Shown here one piece after another: positions 51,284-60,646 of a stretch of 64,000 nucleotides of DNA. The stretch's first letter is position 1. Each line of letters begins with the position of its first letter. The DNA is taken from positions 1,054,001 through 1,118,000 of the forward strand of contig NZ_JAPEPW010000002.1 of the NCBI RefSeq assembly GCF_026339955.1. Reading direction: 5' to 3'. The stretch comes from Streptomyces sp. NBC_01549. Its GTDB lineage: Bacteria; Actinomycetota; Actinomycetes; Streptomycetales; Streptomycetaceae. The notes below the pieces were generated by a model that was not told the DNA's origin, searched no databases, and saw only the letters and a list, made by a program, of their open reading frames with translations. The position numbers were made by a program, and so were the translations under genes.

Positions 51284-52525
51284 TCAGGAGATCAGCGGGA
51301 TGTCGTCCGACGGCAGGCCGAGGCGGTCGCGGCCGACACGGCGGGCCAGCGGTTCGGCCATCGTGGGGCCGAGGTGCGACCAGATCGTGGCGGCGTCCCG
51401 GAAGTAGCGCTGCATCCGCGCGCCGTCGCGGGCGTGCCGGGAGCCAGCCGTGCGGAAGAGAACGCTCTGCAGCGCGTCCCAGGCCAGGCGCCCGGCGGTG
51501 ACGAAGACGAGCGCGAGCCGGTTGTCGACGGCGGTGGTGAAGGGAGCACGGCCCGAGACGTTGTCGCAGCAGGCCTCCATCCAGTCGTCGGCGGTGGCCC
51601 GCAGCGCCGCGTCCGCCGTACGGATCGCCGCCAGCGCCTCCCCCAGATGACGCTGGTAGTCGTGGAGGTCGGCGCGGGTGCGGCCGGGGTCCAGGACGAG
51701 CGGCCGTTCGGCGATGATCCGGGCGTACTCGTCGGCGGCCGCGTACGCGGTGCCGATCATGAGGGCGGCCAGCTCACCATGGAAGAAGCTCGCCGCGCGA
51801 CCCGCGTACATGGGGTGGCCGTGCAGCTTCGAGCCGAGGGAGCCGCCCTCCACGGGCAGATCGAGCAGGCTCGCCTCCCGGGTGAAGTGCGCGGGGATGC
51901 GCGCCTGGTCGAAGCGGATGCTGTGGGAGCCGCTGCCGCGCAGGCCGAGGACGCCCTGCCAGTCGTCGAGCAGGGTCCAGGCGGAGCGCGGCGCCACGAA
52001 CAGCACGAGCGGTCCCGGCGGGTCCTCCGGCTTCTCGGGGGCGCGCAGGGTCTGACCGACGTAGTGGGTGGAGTACGGGGAGCCGGAGGAATAGGACCAG
52101 GTGCCGTCGAGCACCACGTGAGCGTCGCCGTCGGGCCGGGCCACGCCGACGGGGATCGCGGTGGAGGCGGCCCGGAAGTCGCCCTCGTCGCCGAAGAGTT
52201 CGTCCTGCGTCTTCTCCTCGAAGACCGAGGCGACCTGGAGGACATGAGCGGCGGTGAGCGACAGGGCCCAGCCGGTGGAGGGGCAGCCGCGCGCCACCTC
52301 GGTCACGACACGGTAGAAGGTCGGCAGGCCGAAGGCGTAACCGCCGTACCTGCGCGGTTGCAGCATCCGGTAGAAACCGGCCCGCAGGAACTCCTCGTGG
52401 GTGTCCTTGGGGTAGATCGTCAGTCGCTCTGTCTCCGGCTGCCGTTCGAGCAGCGCGGGCCGCATCGCCACGGCCCGCTCGATCAGTTCGCGTTCGGTGA
52501 GTTCCGGTTCGGGAGCGGCGATCAC
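51284..52525 (-). CDS. Acyl-CoA-dehydrogenase-fold flavin monooxygenase-like protein
   Basis: A 413-residue protein of the group that includes HsaA and the oxygenase component of hydroxyphenylacetate hydroxylase. The N-terminal helical domain (RAGFYRMLQPRRYGGYAFGL) and the phosphate/flavin segment with GSHSIRFDQARIP are visible. Such enzymes use reduced FAD or FMN from a partner reductase. GTG 52525 is preferred over the upstream start because AGGAGG lies four bases before it. The substrate is unknown and no reductase gene is adjacent. Confidence 0.8.
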   Translation of the reverse strand: MIAAPEPELTERELIERAVAMRPALLERQPETERLTIYPKDTHEEFLRAGFYRMLQPRRYGGYAFGLPTFYRVVTEVARGCPSTGWALSLTAAHVLQVASVFEEKTQDELFGDEGDFRAASTAIPVGVARPDGDAHVVLDGTWSYSSGSPYSTHYVGQTLRAPEKPEDPPGPLVLFVAPRSAWTLLDDWQGVLGLRGSGSHSIRFDQARIPAHFTREASLLDLPVEGGSLGSKLHGHPMYAGRAASFFHGELAALMIGTAYAAADEYARIIAERPLVLDPGRTRADLHDYQRHLGEALAAIRTADAALRATADDWMEACCDNVSGRAPFTTAVDNRLALVFVTAGRLAWDALQSVLFRTAGSRHARDGARMQRYFRDAATIWSHLGPTMAEPLARRVGRDRLGLPSDDIPLIS

Positions 52526-52779
52526 GGGGCCTCCTGACGGGTGGGACTGTCCGTACGTGTGGCAATACCAGTGATTGAACACTCAGATCCGCCACGATGT
52601 ACCACCGGATAACGCCAAGTACGCAGATCCGCCCACCGGTTGAAGCCTTTGCCTGCCCGCCCGGGGGCGCGAAGGGAGCGCCTTTCCCACCCGTCGGCCG
52701 GTGTCTCAAGACGATGGCCAGGGTGAAAACGAACCAGTAATGGTGACCGGCGCCCACGCGCCCCGCGGGCCCCGCCGCC

Positions 52780-52792
52780 TACCGTGGGCGCA
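52780..52792 (+). promoter_or_regulatory. Leaderless promoter -10 of the fucosidase gene
   Basis: TACCGT (52780-52785) ends six bases before ATG 52792; there is no Shine-Dalgarno site. The 266-bp region upstream to the divergent monooxygenase shows no other clear feature. Confidence 0.55.
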
Positions 52793-54054
52793 TGCCGATG
52801 CAACCCTGGTTTCCCGACGCCAAGCTGGGCGTCTTCATCCACTACGGTGTCTACGCCGTGGGCGGAGCGGCCGAGTCCTGGTCGTTCTACACGGGCGAGA
52901 TGACCCACGAGCAGTACATGAAACAGCTCGAAGGCTTCACCGCGTCGAAGTACGATCCGGACGCCTGGGCCGAGCTGTTCGCCCGCATCGGCGCCCGGTA
53001 CGCGGTCCTCACCACCAAGCACCACGACGGCGTCGCCCTCTGGGACGCCGACCACCGCAATCTCGACGTCGTCCGGGACACCCCGGCCGGCCACGACCTG
53101 GTCACCGGTTTCGTCGACGCGCTGCGCGAGCGGGGCCTGAAGGTCGGGCTCTACTACTCGCACTCCGACTGGAACCACCCCGACTACCCGAGCATCCGGC
53201 ACGTCAGACCGGGCGAGACGCCGAGCCCCTACTCGCACGCCGAGCCCGGCAAGGAGGACCCGGCGGCCTGGGAGCGCTACCTCGCCTACCGCGACGGCCA
53301 GGTCGGCGAGCTGATGGACCGCTTCCGCCCCGACCTGCTCTGGTTCGACGGCGAGTGGGAGCGCACCGATGAGCAGTGGCGGATGGGCGAGCTCGCCGAG
53401 CTGATCCTCGCGGGCAACCCCGACGCCGTCCTCAACGCGCGGATGCTCAGCCACGGCGACTACGCCACTCCTGAGCAGGGCACCCCGCTCCAGGCCCCGG
53501 ACGGCCCGTGGGAGCTCTGCCTGACGATCAACGACTCGTGGAGCTACCGGCCGCAGGACCGCGACTTCAAGTCGGTGCGCCAGCTGGTGCGCTACTTCAC
53601 GGAGACGATCGGCATGGGCGGCAATCTGCTGCTCGGCGCCGGGCCCCGCGAGGACGGGACCATCCCCGAGGAGCAGATCGAACGCCTGGAAGGGCTCGGC
53701 GCGTGGATCGGGCGGCACACGGACGCGGTGTACGGGACGGTCGCCGGACTGCCCGCCGGTCACCACTACGGTCCCAGCACCCTGTCCGCCGACCGGCGCA
53801 CGCTGTACCTGATCTGCTTCGACGCCCCCCGTGACAACGTCTCGCTGCGCGGGCTGCGCAACGAGGTCAAGCGCGTCACGGTCCTGGGCACCGGCACCGA
53901 ACTGGGCCACCACGTCACCGGCGGCCTCGACGCCGTCCCGGGCGTGACCTGGATCGACGCACCCTCCGCGGCCGACCTCGACGAGTACGCCACCGTGCTC
54001 GCCGTCGAGCTGGAGGGCGAACTGGACCTCTACCGGGGCACCGGGCGCGACTGA
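52792..54054 (+). CDS. Alpha-L-fucosidase (GH29)
   Basis: A 420-residue cytoplasmic GH29 enzyme. WFPDAKLGVFIHYGVYAVGG and YAVLTTKHHDGVALWDA are the family's substrate-site segments. The nucleophile Asp lies in LLWFDGEWE (about residue 186). The C-terminal beta-sandwich domain is present. No signal peptide is seen, so it probably acts on imported fucosylated oligosaccharides. The transcript appears leaderless. Confidence 0.93.
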   Translation: MPMQPWFPDAKLGVFIHYGVYAVGGAAESWSFYTGEMTHEQYMKQLEGFTASKYDPDAWAELFARIGARYAVLTTKHHDGVALWDADHRNLDVVRDTPAGHDLVTGFVDALRERGLKVGLYYSHSDWNHPDYPSIRHVRPGETPSPYSHAEPGKEDPAAWERYLAYRDGQVGELMDRFRPDLLWFDGEWERTDEQWRMGELAELILAGNPDAVLNARMLSHGDYATPEQGTPLQAPDGPWELCLTINDSWSYRPQDRDFKSVRQLVRYFTETIGMGGNLLLGAGPREDGTIPEEQIERLEGLGAWIGRHTDAVYGTVAGLPAGHHYGPSTLSADRRTLYLICFDAPRDNVSLRGLRNEVKRVTVLGTGTELGHHVTGGLDAVPGVTWIDAPSAADLDEYATVLAVELEGELDLYRGTGRD

Positions 54055-54072
54055 CGAAGGACGCCCGCCGAC

Positions 54073-54270
54073 TCAGCTGGTCTCCGCCGCGCGGCAGGAT
54101 CCGCAGGTGATGTGGCGGGCCGGTTTCTCGTGGATGGCCCGGCCGGTTCCGCTGATGTCCTGGGTCGGTGGGTGGCTTTCGTGCACATGCGTGCGGCAGA
54201 GCGCCGCGCCGCAGCGGATGCATACGGCGACCGCGGGACCAGGAGTCCCGAGGCAGTCGTAACAGTTCAT
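54073..54270 (-). CDS. DUF2180 zinc-binding small protein
   Basis: A 65-residue protein with paired cysteines (CYDC, CIRCG, then a late CGSC) and histidines (THVHESHP) expected to bind zinc. The MNCYDCLG start and ARHITCGSCR ending match the DUF2180 family, which is common in Streptomyces. Function is unknown. It lies 18 bp from the convergent fucosidase stop. Confidence 0.85.
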   Translation of the reverse strand: MNCYDCLGTPGPAVAVCIRCGAALCRTHVHESHPPTQDISGTGRAIHEKPARHITCGSCRAAETS

Positions 54271-54385
54271 GTCCCCACCTCGTTCTTTGGTGAGTACGGG
54301 CCTGTTGGGGGCTCTGCGACCCTTCTTCCATCATCCTTCCGAGCATTGCGCCGGGCAAGAAGACCGGCGGCGACGGTCTCCGTCC

Positions 54386-54859
54386 TCAGGTCGTGGGGGC
54401 GAACCACGTGGGCGCGTCCGACAGGGCCTGCTTGATCCGGAGCACCCCGAACTCGTGCAGTGCGGGCAGGGCGTCGACCGCGAACCAGCCGACGTCCAGC
54501 GACTCGTCGTCGTTGACCCGCGCCTCGCCGCCGACGGCCCGGCACCGGAACGTGGTGTCCATGAACTGGCAGGTGTCGCCGTTCTCGTAGGTAACCGGCT
54601 CCAGGGCCTGGACCAGCACCACGCGCTCGACGACACAGCGCACGTTCGTCTCCTCGAAGACCTCCCGCACGGCGCACTCCGCGGGCTGCTCACCCGGGTC
54701 CGGAATGCCGCCGATGATCGACCACTTCCGGGTGTCGCTGCGCCGGCCCAGCAGCACTCTGCCCTCGTCGTCGAAGACGACGGCGCTGACTCCGGGGAGC
54801 CAGAGCAGCTGGTGACCCGCGGAGGCCCGGATAGTGCGGATGAAGTCAGGGGTAGCCAT
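54386..54859 (-). CDS. NUDIX hydrolase
   Basis: A 157-residue hydrolase with the Nudix box G-x5-E-x7-R-E-U-x-E-E-x-G-U seen as GGIPDPGEQPAECAVREVF plus EET, the final Gly replaced by Asn. AVVFDDEGRVLLGRRSDTRK precedes it. It probably cleaves a nucleoside diphosphate derivative; specificity cannot be told. It lies next to lnt on the same strand. Confidence 0.9.
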   Translation of the reverse strand: MATPDFIRTIRASAGHQLLWLPGVSAVVFDDEGRVLLGRRSDTRKWSIIGGIPDPGEQPAECAVREVFEETNVRCVVERVVLVQALEPVTYENGDTCQFMDTTFRCRAVGGEARVNDDESLDVGWFAVDALPALHEFGVLRIKQALSDAPTWFAPTT

Positions 54860-54899
54860 GGACCGACCCTAACGGGCGGATTCCGCGACCCGGCAGCGG

Positions 54900-56528
54900 T
54901 CAGGCAAGATCGCCCCGAACGACGCCGTCCCGGCGCCCGCGGACCACCCTCGTGCCCGCCCAGCCGAGGCCGCCCGCCGCTACCAGGACCAGCAGCACCT
55001 CCGGCAGGATGCCGAGCCGCGTGGCGGGGGTCCGGGAGGAGCGCAGCGGCACCTTCTGGACCAGCGAGTCCGCCACGAACATCCCGGTCCGCTGGGTGAT
55101 CCTCCCGTCCGGCATGATCACGGCGCTGACGCCACTGGTCACCGGCACCGTGACGGTACGACTGTGCTCGACGGCGCGGACGCGTGACATGGCCAGCTGC
55201 TGGTAGGTCATCTCGCTGCGGTCGAAGGTCGCGTTGTTGCTCGGCACCGAGATCAGCTGCGCGCCGTCGGTGACGGTGCTGCGCACGGCCCAGTCGAAGG
55301 CCGCCTCGTAGCAGGTGACGAGTCCGACCTTGGAGCCGTCCATGGTGAACACGCCCGGCTCGTGGCCCCGGCTGAAGTCCTGGCGGACCATCGACGTCCA
55401 GTTCTTGTTGATCGCGCCGAGCAGCGAGCGCAGCGGAAGGTACTCGCCGAAGGGCTGTACCTGTCGCTTGTCGTACGTGTCGAGGGGGCCCTTGACCGGG
55501 TCCCACAGGATCTGCTCGTTGTAGAGCTTGCCGTCGCGCTCGACGACACCGCCGACCGAGATGGGCGCGCCGATGGCCTTCGCGGCGTTGTCGATCACGA
55601 GGCGGGCGTCGGCGTTGGTGAAGGGGTCGACATCGGAGGAGTTCTCCGGCCACAGCACGAAGTCGGGCCGAGCGACCTTGCCCGCCTTGACCTCGGCGGC
55701 CAGCCGCTCGGTCTCCCGTGCGTGGTAGTCGAGCACGGCGCGCCGCTGGGAGTTGAAGTCGAGCCCCGCGCGCGGCACATTGCCCTGGATGACGGCGACG
55801 GTCGCCGTGCCGTTCTCGGCCTTGTCGCTCACCAGCGACCGCGCGGCGAGCGCCCCCACGACGGGGACGGCCGCGCTGAGCAGCGCCGCAGCGGCGGCCC
55901 CACGACGTACGACACCGGTGCGCCGGCCCTCGACGACCTGGCGTACGACCTCGTACAGCCCGAAGCCGCAGAGCACGACCGCGAAGCCGAGCACCGGAGT
56001 GCCGCCCACCGCGGCCAGCGGAAGGAAGACGCCATCCGCCTGGCCGAAGGCGATCTTGCCCCAGGGGAAGCCGCCGAACGGCGCACGCGCGCGTGCCGCC
56101 TCGCCCGCGATCCAGATCGCCGCCGCCCACAGCGGCCAGCCGGGCAGCCGGGACACGAGGGTGATGCCCGCGCCGACGAGCGCCACGTACACCGCTTCGA
56201 CTGCGGCGAGCGCCAGCCACGGGCCGGGGCCGACCTCGACACCGGTCCACACGAGCAGTGGCAGCAGGAAGCCGAGGCCGAACAGATAGCCGAGGCCGAG
56301 GCCCGCCTTCCAGGAGCGACCGCGCAGGAGCCACCCGAGGACCGCGAAGGCCGGGAGGGCCAGCCACGAGACGGTGCGCGGCGGGAAACTGAGGTAGAGC
56401 AGCACTCCGGAGAGCGCCGCGGCGGCGGCCGGGGCGTACCGTCGCGCCAGTCTGGCCCCGCGCGATGCGGGCGCGGCCTGGGGTTCGAGCTGATCCGGCT
56501 CGTCTACGGAGGTTGCGGTGGCGGTCAC
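54900..56528 (-). CDS. lnt: Apolipoprotein N-acyltransferase
   Basis: A 542-residue enzyme that adds the third acyl chain to lipoproteins. Several N-terminal helices are followed by a nitrilase-type domain: catalytic Glu in FVLWPENSS (about 293), Lys in TYDKRQVQPFGEY (about 352), and Cys in LVTCYEAAF (about 405). GTG 56528 is preceded by TACACT six bases upstream (56540-56535) without a Shine-Dalgarno site, which suggests a leaderless mRNA. Streptomyces often carry two lnt genes. Confidence 0.92.
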   Translation of the reverse strand: MTATATSVDEPDQLEPQAAPASRGARLARRYAPAAAAALSGVLLYLSFPPRTVSWLALPAFAVLGWLLRGRSWKAGLGLGYLFGLGFLLPLLVWTGVEVGPGPWLALAAVEAVYVALVGAGITLVSRLPGWPLWAAAIWIAGEAARARAPFGGFPWGKIAFGQADGVFLPLAAVGGTPVLGFAVVLCGFGLYEVVRQVVEGRRTGVVRRGAAAAALLSAAVPVVGALAARSLVSDKAENGTATVAVIQGNVPRAGLDFNSQRRAVLDYHARETERLAAEVKAGKVARPDFVLWPENSSDVDPFTNADARLVIDNAAKAIGAPISVGGVVERDGKLYNEQILWDPVKGPLDTYDKRQVQPFGEYLPLRSLLGAINKNWTSMVRQDFSRGHEPGVFTMDGSKVGLVTCYEAAFDWAVRSTVTDGAQLISVPSNNATFDRSEMTYQQLAMSRVRAVEHSRTVTVPVTSGVSAVIMPDGRITQRTGMFVADSLVQKVPLRSSRTPATRLGILPEVLLVLVAAGGLGWAGTRVVRGRRDGVVRGDLA

Positions 56529-56765
56529 CCGGGGAGTGTACGGCGCGTGACCTGGGCGCCGACAGCACGGTCCGCACCATGAACCTCCCGGCGCCCCGGG
56601 GTGGTTCGTGCGCCCGGCAGACCGCCGTATGCCCGCCTGACGCACCGTTCCTGCGCAACTCATCCACAAACCGGCGCATCAGCCGTTACGGTGTGCCCGA
56701 GCCTCTGACGTGCGGCCGTATGCGGCCGTGACGGTCGAGGCCCGGCACAGGTCGGGGGGCGACGG

Positions 56766-57854
56766 GTGGGATCCACGGGGACGAGGACCGCGGCCGGTTC
56801 GGCGGCCGAAGGCGAGAGACGAAACGTTTCGGATGCCGCGGGTGTGATCGTGCTCGGGGCCTGCGCGGTGTGGTCCCTGATCACGGCGACCGCACACGAC
56901 GGGCGGCCCGAGGGCGTGCTCCTGGCGGTGCTGGCCGTGGCCGCCGGTTATGCCTCGGGCCGGATCCTCGGCGCTCTCCTGCCGGTCGCGGCACCGTCCG
57001 CCGGGGCCCTCGCCGGACTGGGCCTCGCGCTCACCGCCGCCCACACCACCCCGGGCCCGCAGCTCACGGCGCCGCTCGGGCACGGCGGTGCCACGGCCGC
57101 GCTGCTCGCCCTGTCCAGCGGAGCGGCGTGCTGCGCGGCCTGGGCGGCGCGCCGGCCGGCGCAGCGGCTCGCGCTGCGTCTGCTCGCCGTAGGGATCGTG
57201 GTGACCGCGGCGGCGCTCGGCTCGACCACGGGATGCGCCGCGGGTGCCGGAGTGCTGCTGTGCTCGCTCGCCGCCGACCGTATGCGCCGACGCGCTCTGG
57301 GACTCGGAGGCCTCGCGTTCGCCGCGGCGCTGGTGGCGGGGGCCACCTGGGCGATCGCGGAGAACGTGCTTCCGGACGGTCTGACCGCCTCCCTGGAGGG
57401 GCAGCTCACCGAGCACCGGGTCCTGCTCTGGCGCGACGCGCTCCGCATGGCCGGCCACCATCCCGCCCTGGGGGTGGGGCCCGGGCGGTACGGGGAGCTC
57501 AGCCCTACGGTCACGCAGTCGCTGCTGCCCGACGGCAAGCCCCACTCGGCCCCGTGGCAGCAGGCGGCCGAGCAGGGTCTGCTCGGCGTCGCCCTGCTCG
57601 CCGCGGTGTTCTGCTGGATCCTCTACTCGCTCTGGCGTTCACCGCGGGCCACGACGATCGCGCTGACGACGGGCGCGGCCCTCACCGCGCTGGCCGTGAT
57701 CGCCTCGCTGGGCAACGCGCTGAGTTTCACCACGGTGACGGCGGGTGCGGGGCTGCTCGCGGGGCTCGCGACGGCACACCCCTTGGTCGACGAGGACCTG
57801 GAGAGCGTCCTGAACGCGGGAAACGAACCCCTGGGGAACCAGCTGGAGCCGTGA
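56766..57854 (+). CDS. O-antigen-ligase-like polytopic membrane protein
   Basis: A 362-residue protein with about nine membrane helices. The Wzy_C-type extracytoplasmic signature appears as RVLLWRDALRMAGHHPALG followed by VGPGRYGE. Proteins of this type ligate or polymerise glycans at the outer face of the membrane; in Gram-positive bacteria the acceptor is unclear. The GTG start has a G-rich ribosome-site-like run upstream, and TACGGT near 56692 may be its -10. It is convergent with the PH-like gene. Confidence 0.7.
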   Translation: MGSTGTRTAAGSAAEGERRNVSDAAGVIVLGACAVWSLITATAHDGRPEGVLLAVLAVAAGYASGRILGALLPVAAPSAGALAGLGLALTAAHTTPGPQLTAPLGHGGATAALLALSSGAACCAAWAARRPAQRLALRLLAVGIVVTAAALGSTTGCAAGAGVLLCSLAADRMRRRALGLGGLAFAAALVAGATWAIAENVLPDGLTASLEGQLTEHRVLLWRDALRMAGHHPALGVGPGRYGELSPTVTQSLLPDGKPHSAPWQQAAEQGLLGVALLAAVFCWILYSLWRSPRATTIALTTGAALTALAVIASLGNALSFTTVTAGAGLLAGLATAHPLVDEDLESVLNAGNEPLGNQLEP

Positions 57855-57865
57855 ATCCGTGGCGG

Positions 57866-58411
57866 TCAGATGACCGCGCCGGGCGTGGCCGGCCGCAGCC
57901 GGTCGCGGATGATCCGGACCATGGACTCCGCGTTGTCCACCGTGATGGTGAACGTGTGGCCGTCGCCGAGCTGGAGCACCACGCCCTCGCCGCGCCGGAC
58001 GATGACCGCGGTGCCCTTGCCGGGACGCCAGCGGTAGCCCCAGCCGCCCCACTGCCGTGGGGTGACCCGGGGCGCGAAGTCGGCGCCGACGACGCTCGAG
58101 AGCGGGATACGGCGGCGGGGCAGACCGATGTGTCCGCAGCGCACTTCGAGGCAGTCCTTGTCGACCCTCACGGCGACATGCACGAACGCGAGCGTGCCGA
58201 ACATGATGAGCAGTCCCGCCGCGATGCACCCGACGACGGACATGGCCAGCGCCGCGACGCCCGACGTCCACGTCGAGTCGACGGCCAGTTCGACGCCCAG
58301 CGCGATGCAGGCGGCCCCGCCTATGGCGGGCAGCCACTGGATGCGATTGGTCGCACGCCCGGTCCAGACTTCAGGGTGCGAGGAGCTTTCGCCGCGGGGG
58401 TGGTCCCTCAT
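57866..58411 (-). CDS. PH-like membrane protein
   Basis: A 181-residue protein. Two hydrophobic helices (about residues 30-48 and 55-75) are followed by a bacterial PH-like domain (VRVDKDCLEVRCGHIGLPR to VIVRRGEGVVLQL). TAGTCT (58424-58419) ends seven bases before ATG 58411, so the mRNA is probably leaderless. Function is unknown; such proteins are common in Streptomyces. Confidence 0.8.
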   Translation of the reverse strand: MRDHPRGESSSHPEVWTGRATNRIQWLPAIGGAACIALGVELAVDSTWTSGVAALAMSVVGCIAAGLLIMFGTLAFVHVAVRVDKDCLEVRCGHIGLPRRRIPLSSVVGADFAPRVTPRQWGGWGYRWRPGKGTAVIVRRGEGVVLQLGDGHTFTITVDNAESMVRIIRDRLRPATPGAVI

Positions 58412-58585
58412 GTTTACGAGACTACTCAGGTTCCGCACCGCGGGCACCGGGTCGCGGGCGGTCACTGCTCCGAGTGGGCGCTCGGCCCACGCAGGGCGTT
58501 CGGCCGGTGACGGGCGGTCGCCGTACGGTGGCCCCCGCCCGGCGGCGCGGTTCGGCCGTACGAAGGCCCCCGCCCGGCGTCGGGA

Positions 58586-59371
58586 TCAGTGGGCGGGGCT
58601 GACCGCCTGCAGAAGGCGGCCTTCCTCGTACGCCAGCGCGGTCGCCGACAGGCTGCCCTCGCTGCCGCTGAGGAGCACGGTGAGGGAGCCCTCGGCAGGG
58701 GCCTCGGGGTCCGGGAGCTCGCCGATCCTGCGCAGTGCCTGCGCGGCGACCGCCCCGGCGGAGCCGTGCAACGCGAGCGGCGGGAGGCCGGGCTGCTGCA
58801 CCGCGGCACGGATGCGTTCGGCGACCAGCTCGTAATGGGTGCAGCCCAGGACGACGGCCCTTACGTCGTCGGGGGTGCGCTCGGCCGCCGCCGCGATCGC
58901 GGCGTCGATGCCCTCCTGGTCCCCGTGTTCCACGGCGTCGGCGAGCCCGGGGCAGGCCACTTCGGTCACGGACACCCCGTCGGCGAACTCACCGATGAGT
59001 CCACGCTGATAGGGGCTGCCGGTGGTGGCGGGCGTGGCCCAGATCGCGACGGGTCCCCCACCGGCCGCGGCCGGCTTGATCGCCGGGACCGTGCCGATGA
59101 CGGGCACCTCCGGCTCCAGACGGGCGCGCAGGGCCGTCAGGGCTCGTACGGAGGCGGTGTTGCAGGCGACGATCAGGGCGTCGGGACGGTACTGCGCGGC
59201 GGCCTCGGCGACGGCGAGGGCGCGGGCGGTCACGTCCTCGGGCGTACGCGGTCCCCAGGGCATGCTGCCGGGGTCCGAGGAGAGCACGAGATCGGCGTCC
59301 GGCCGCAGTCGACGTACCACGGCGGCAGCAGCGAGCAGTCCGATTCCGGAGTCCATGAGCGCGATCTTCAC
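58586..59371 (-). CDS. Aspartate/glutamate racemase (glutamate-racemase-like)
   Basis: A 261-residue Asp/Glu racemase-fold protein. The two catalytic cysteines lie in VACNTAS and LGCTHYELV, and the N-terminal LMDSGIG is the conserved Asp loop. It differs from canonical MurI in sequence spacing and might act on another dicarboxylic amino acid. TATGGT (59383-59378) ends six bases before GTG 59371 without a ribosome site, indicating a leaderless mRNA. Confidence 0.85.
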   Translation of the reverse strand: MKIALMDSGIGLLAAAAVVRRLRPDADLVLSSDPGSMPWGPRTPEDVTARALAVAEAAAQYRPDALIVACNTASVRALTALRARLEPEVPVIGTVPAIKPAAAGGGPVAIWATPATTGSPYQRGLIGEFADGVSVTEVACPGLADAVEHGDQEGIDAAIAAAAERTPDDVRAVVLGCTHYELVAERIRAAVQQPGLPPLALHGSAGAVAAQALRRIGELPDPEAPAEGSLTVLLSGSEGSLSATALAYEEGRLLQAVSPAH

Positions 59372-59429
59372 CCGGTCACCATAGACGATCCGCCCCGGCA
59401 GGCCCCCGGGGTGGGGCAGACTGCGGCGG

Positions 59430-60605
59430 GTGGGTGCCGTCGCGTGGACCGCCGTGGGATCACTGGCCGCCTGGCTGTGGCTGCTGCTCGGCCAGGGCTT
59501 CTTCTGGCGTACGGATCTGCGGCTGCCGCCGCGTCGGGAACCCGACGACTGGCCGTCCGTCTGTGTCGTCGTACCGGCGCGGGACGAGGCCGCCGTGTTG
59601 CCCGAGAGCCTGCCGTCGCTGCTCGCCCAGGACTATCCGGGGCGGGCCGAGGTCTTCCTCGTCGACGACGGCAGCTCGGACGGCACCGGGGAGCTGGCCC
59701 GTGAGCTGGCCCGCACGCACGGCGGGCTGCCGCTCACCGTCGGCTCGCCCGGAGAGCCGCCCGCGGGCTGGACCGGCAAGCTCTGGGCCGTACGCCACGG
59801 CATCGGCCTCGCACGCGCGCGTGGCCCCGAATACCTGCTCCTGACGGACGCGGACATCGCGCACGCTCCAGACAGCCTGCGGACGCTGGTCGCCGCGGCG
59901 CGCACCGGCGGCTTCGACCTGGTCTCGCAGATGGCCCGGCTGCGGGTGGAGAGCGTGTGGGAGAGGCTCGTCGTCCCCGCCTTCGTCTACTTCTTCGCAC
60001 AGCTCTATCCCTTCCGATGGATCGCGGTGAAGGGCTCACGGACGGCGGCCGCTGCGGGCGGCTGCGTGCTGCTGCGCGCGGACGCCGCACAACGGGCGCG
60101 GATTCCGGACGCCATCCGGCACGCCGTGATCGACGACGTGGCGCTCGCGAGGGCTGTCAAGGGGAGCGGGGGGCACATCTGGCTGGGGCTGGCCGAGCGG
60201 GTCGACAGCGTGCGTCCTTATCCCCGGCTGCACGACCTGTGGCGCATGGTCTCGCGCAGCGCGTACGCCCAGCTGCGGCACAACCCGCTGCTGCTCCTCG
60301 GTACGGTCCTCGGCCTCGCCGTGGTGTACCTGGTGCCGCCGGTCGCCCTCTTCACAGGTCTCGTCGCGGGGCATACGGGGATCGCGGCGGCCGGAGGGCT
60401 CGCGTGGCTGCTGATGACGGCGACGTATCTGCCGATGCTGCGCTACTACCGGCAGCCCTTGTGGCTCGCGGCGTCGCTGCCGGTGACCGCGTTCCTGTAC
60501 CTCCTCATGACGGTCGATTCCGCGGTGCAGCACTACAGGGGGCGCGGCGCGGCCTGGAAGGGCCGCACCTACGCGCGCCCGGACACCGCGCTCGACGAGC
60601 GCTGA
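59430..60605 (+). CDS. Family 2 glycosyltransferase, HpnB-like
   Basis: A 391-residue protein. An N-terminal helix is followed by a GT-A domain: VCVVVPARDEAAVLPESLPS, the metal-binding VDDGSSDGTGE, and LLTDADIAHAP. C-terminal membrane helices (about 285-375) complete the hopene-associated HpnB architecture. No hopanoid genes lie in the window, so the link to hopanoids rests on sequence resemblance. GTG 59430 is seven bases after CAGACT, so it may be leaderless. Confidence 0.82.
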   Translation: MGAVAWTAVGSLAAWLWLLLGQGFFWRTDLRLPPRREPDDWPSVCVVVPARDEAAVLPESLPSLLAQDYPGRAEVFLVDDGSSDGTGELARELARTHGGLPLTVGSPGEPPAGWTGKLWAVRHGIGLARARGPEYLLLTDADIAHAPDSLRTLVAAARTGGFDLVSQMARLRVESVWERLVVPAFVYFFAQLYPFRWIAVKGSRTAAAAGGCVLLRADAAQRARIPDAIRHAVIDDVALARAVKGSGGHIWLGLAERVDSVRPYPRLHDLWRMVSRSAYAQLRHNPLLLLGTVLGLAVVYLVPPVALFTGLVAGHTGIAAAGGLAWLLMTATYLPMLRYYRQPLWLAASLPVTAFLYLLMTVDSAVQHYRGRGAAWKGRTYARPDTALDER

Positions 60606-60646
60606 CCGGTCACTTCCCGCGGGTCGTTCGGGCCGCTTCCGCCAGG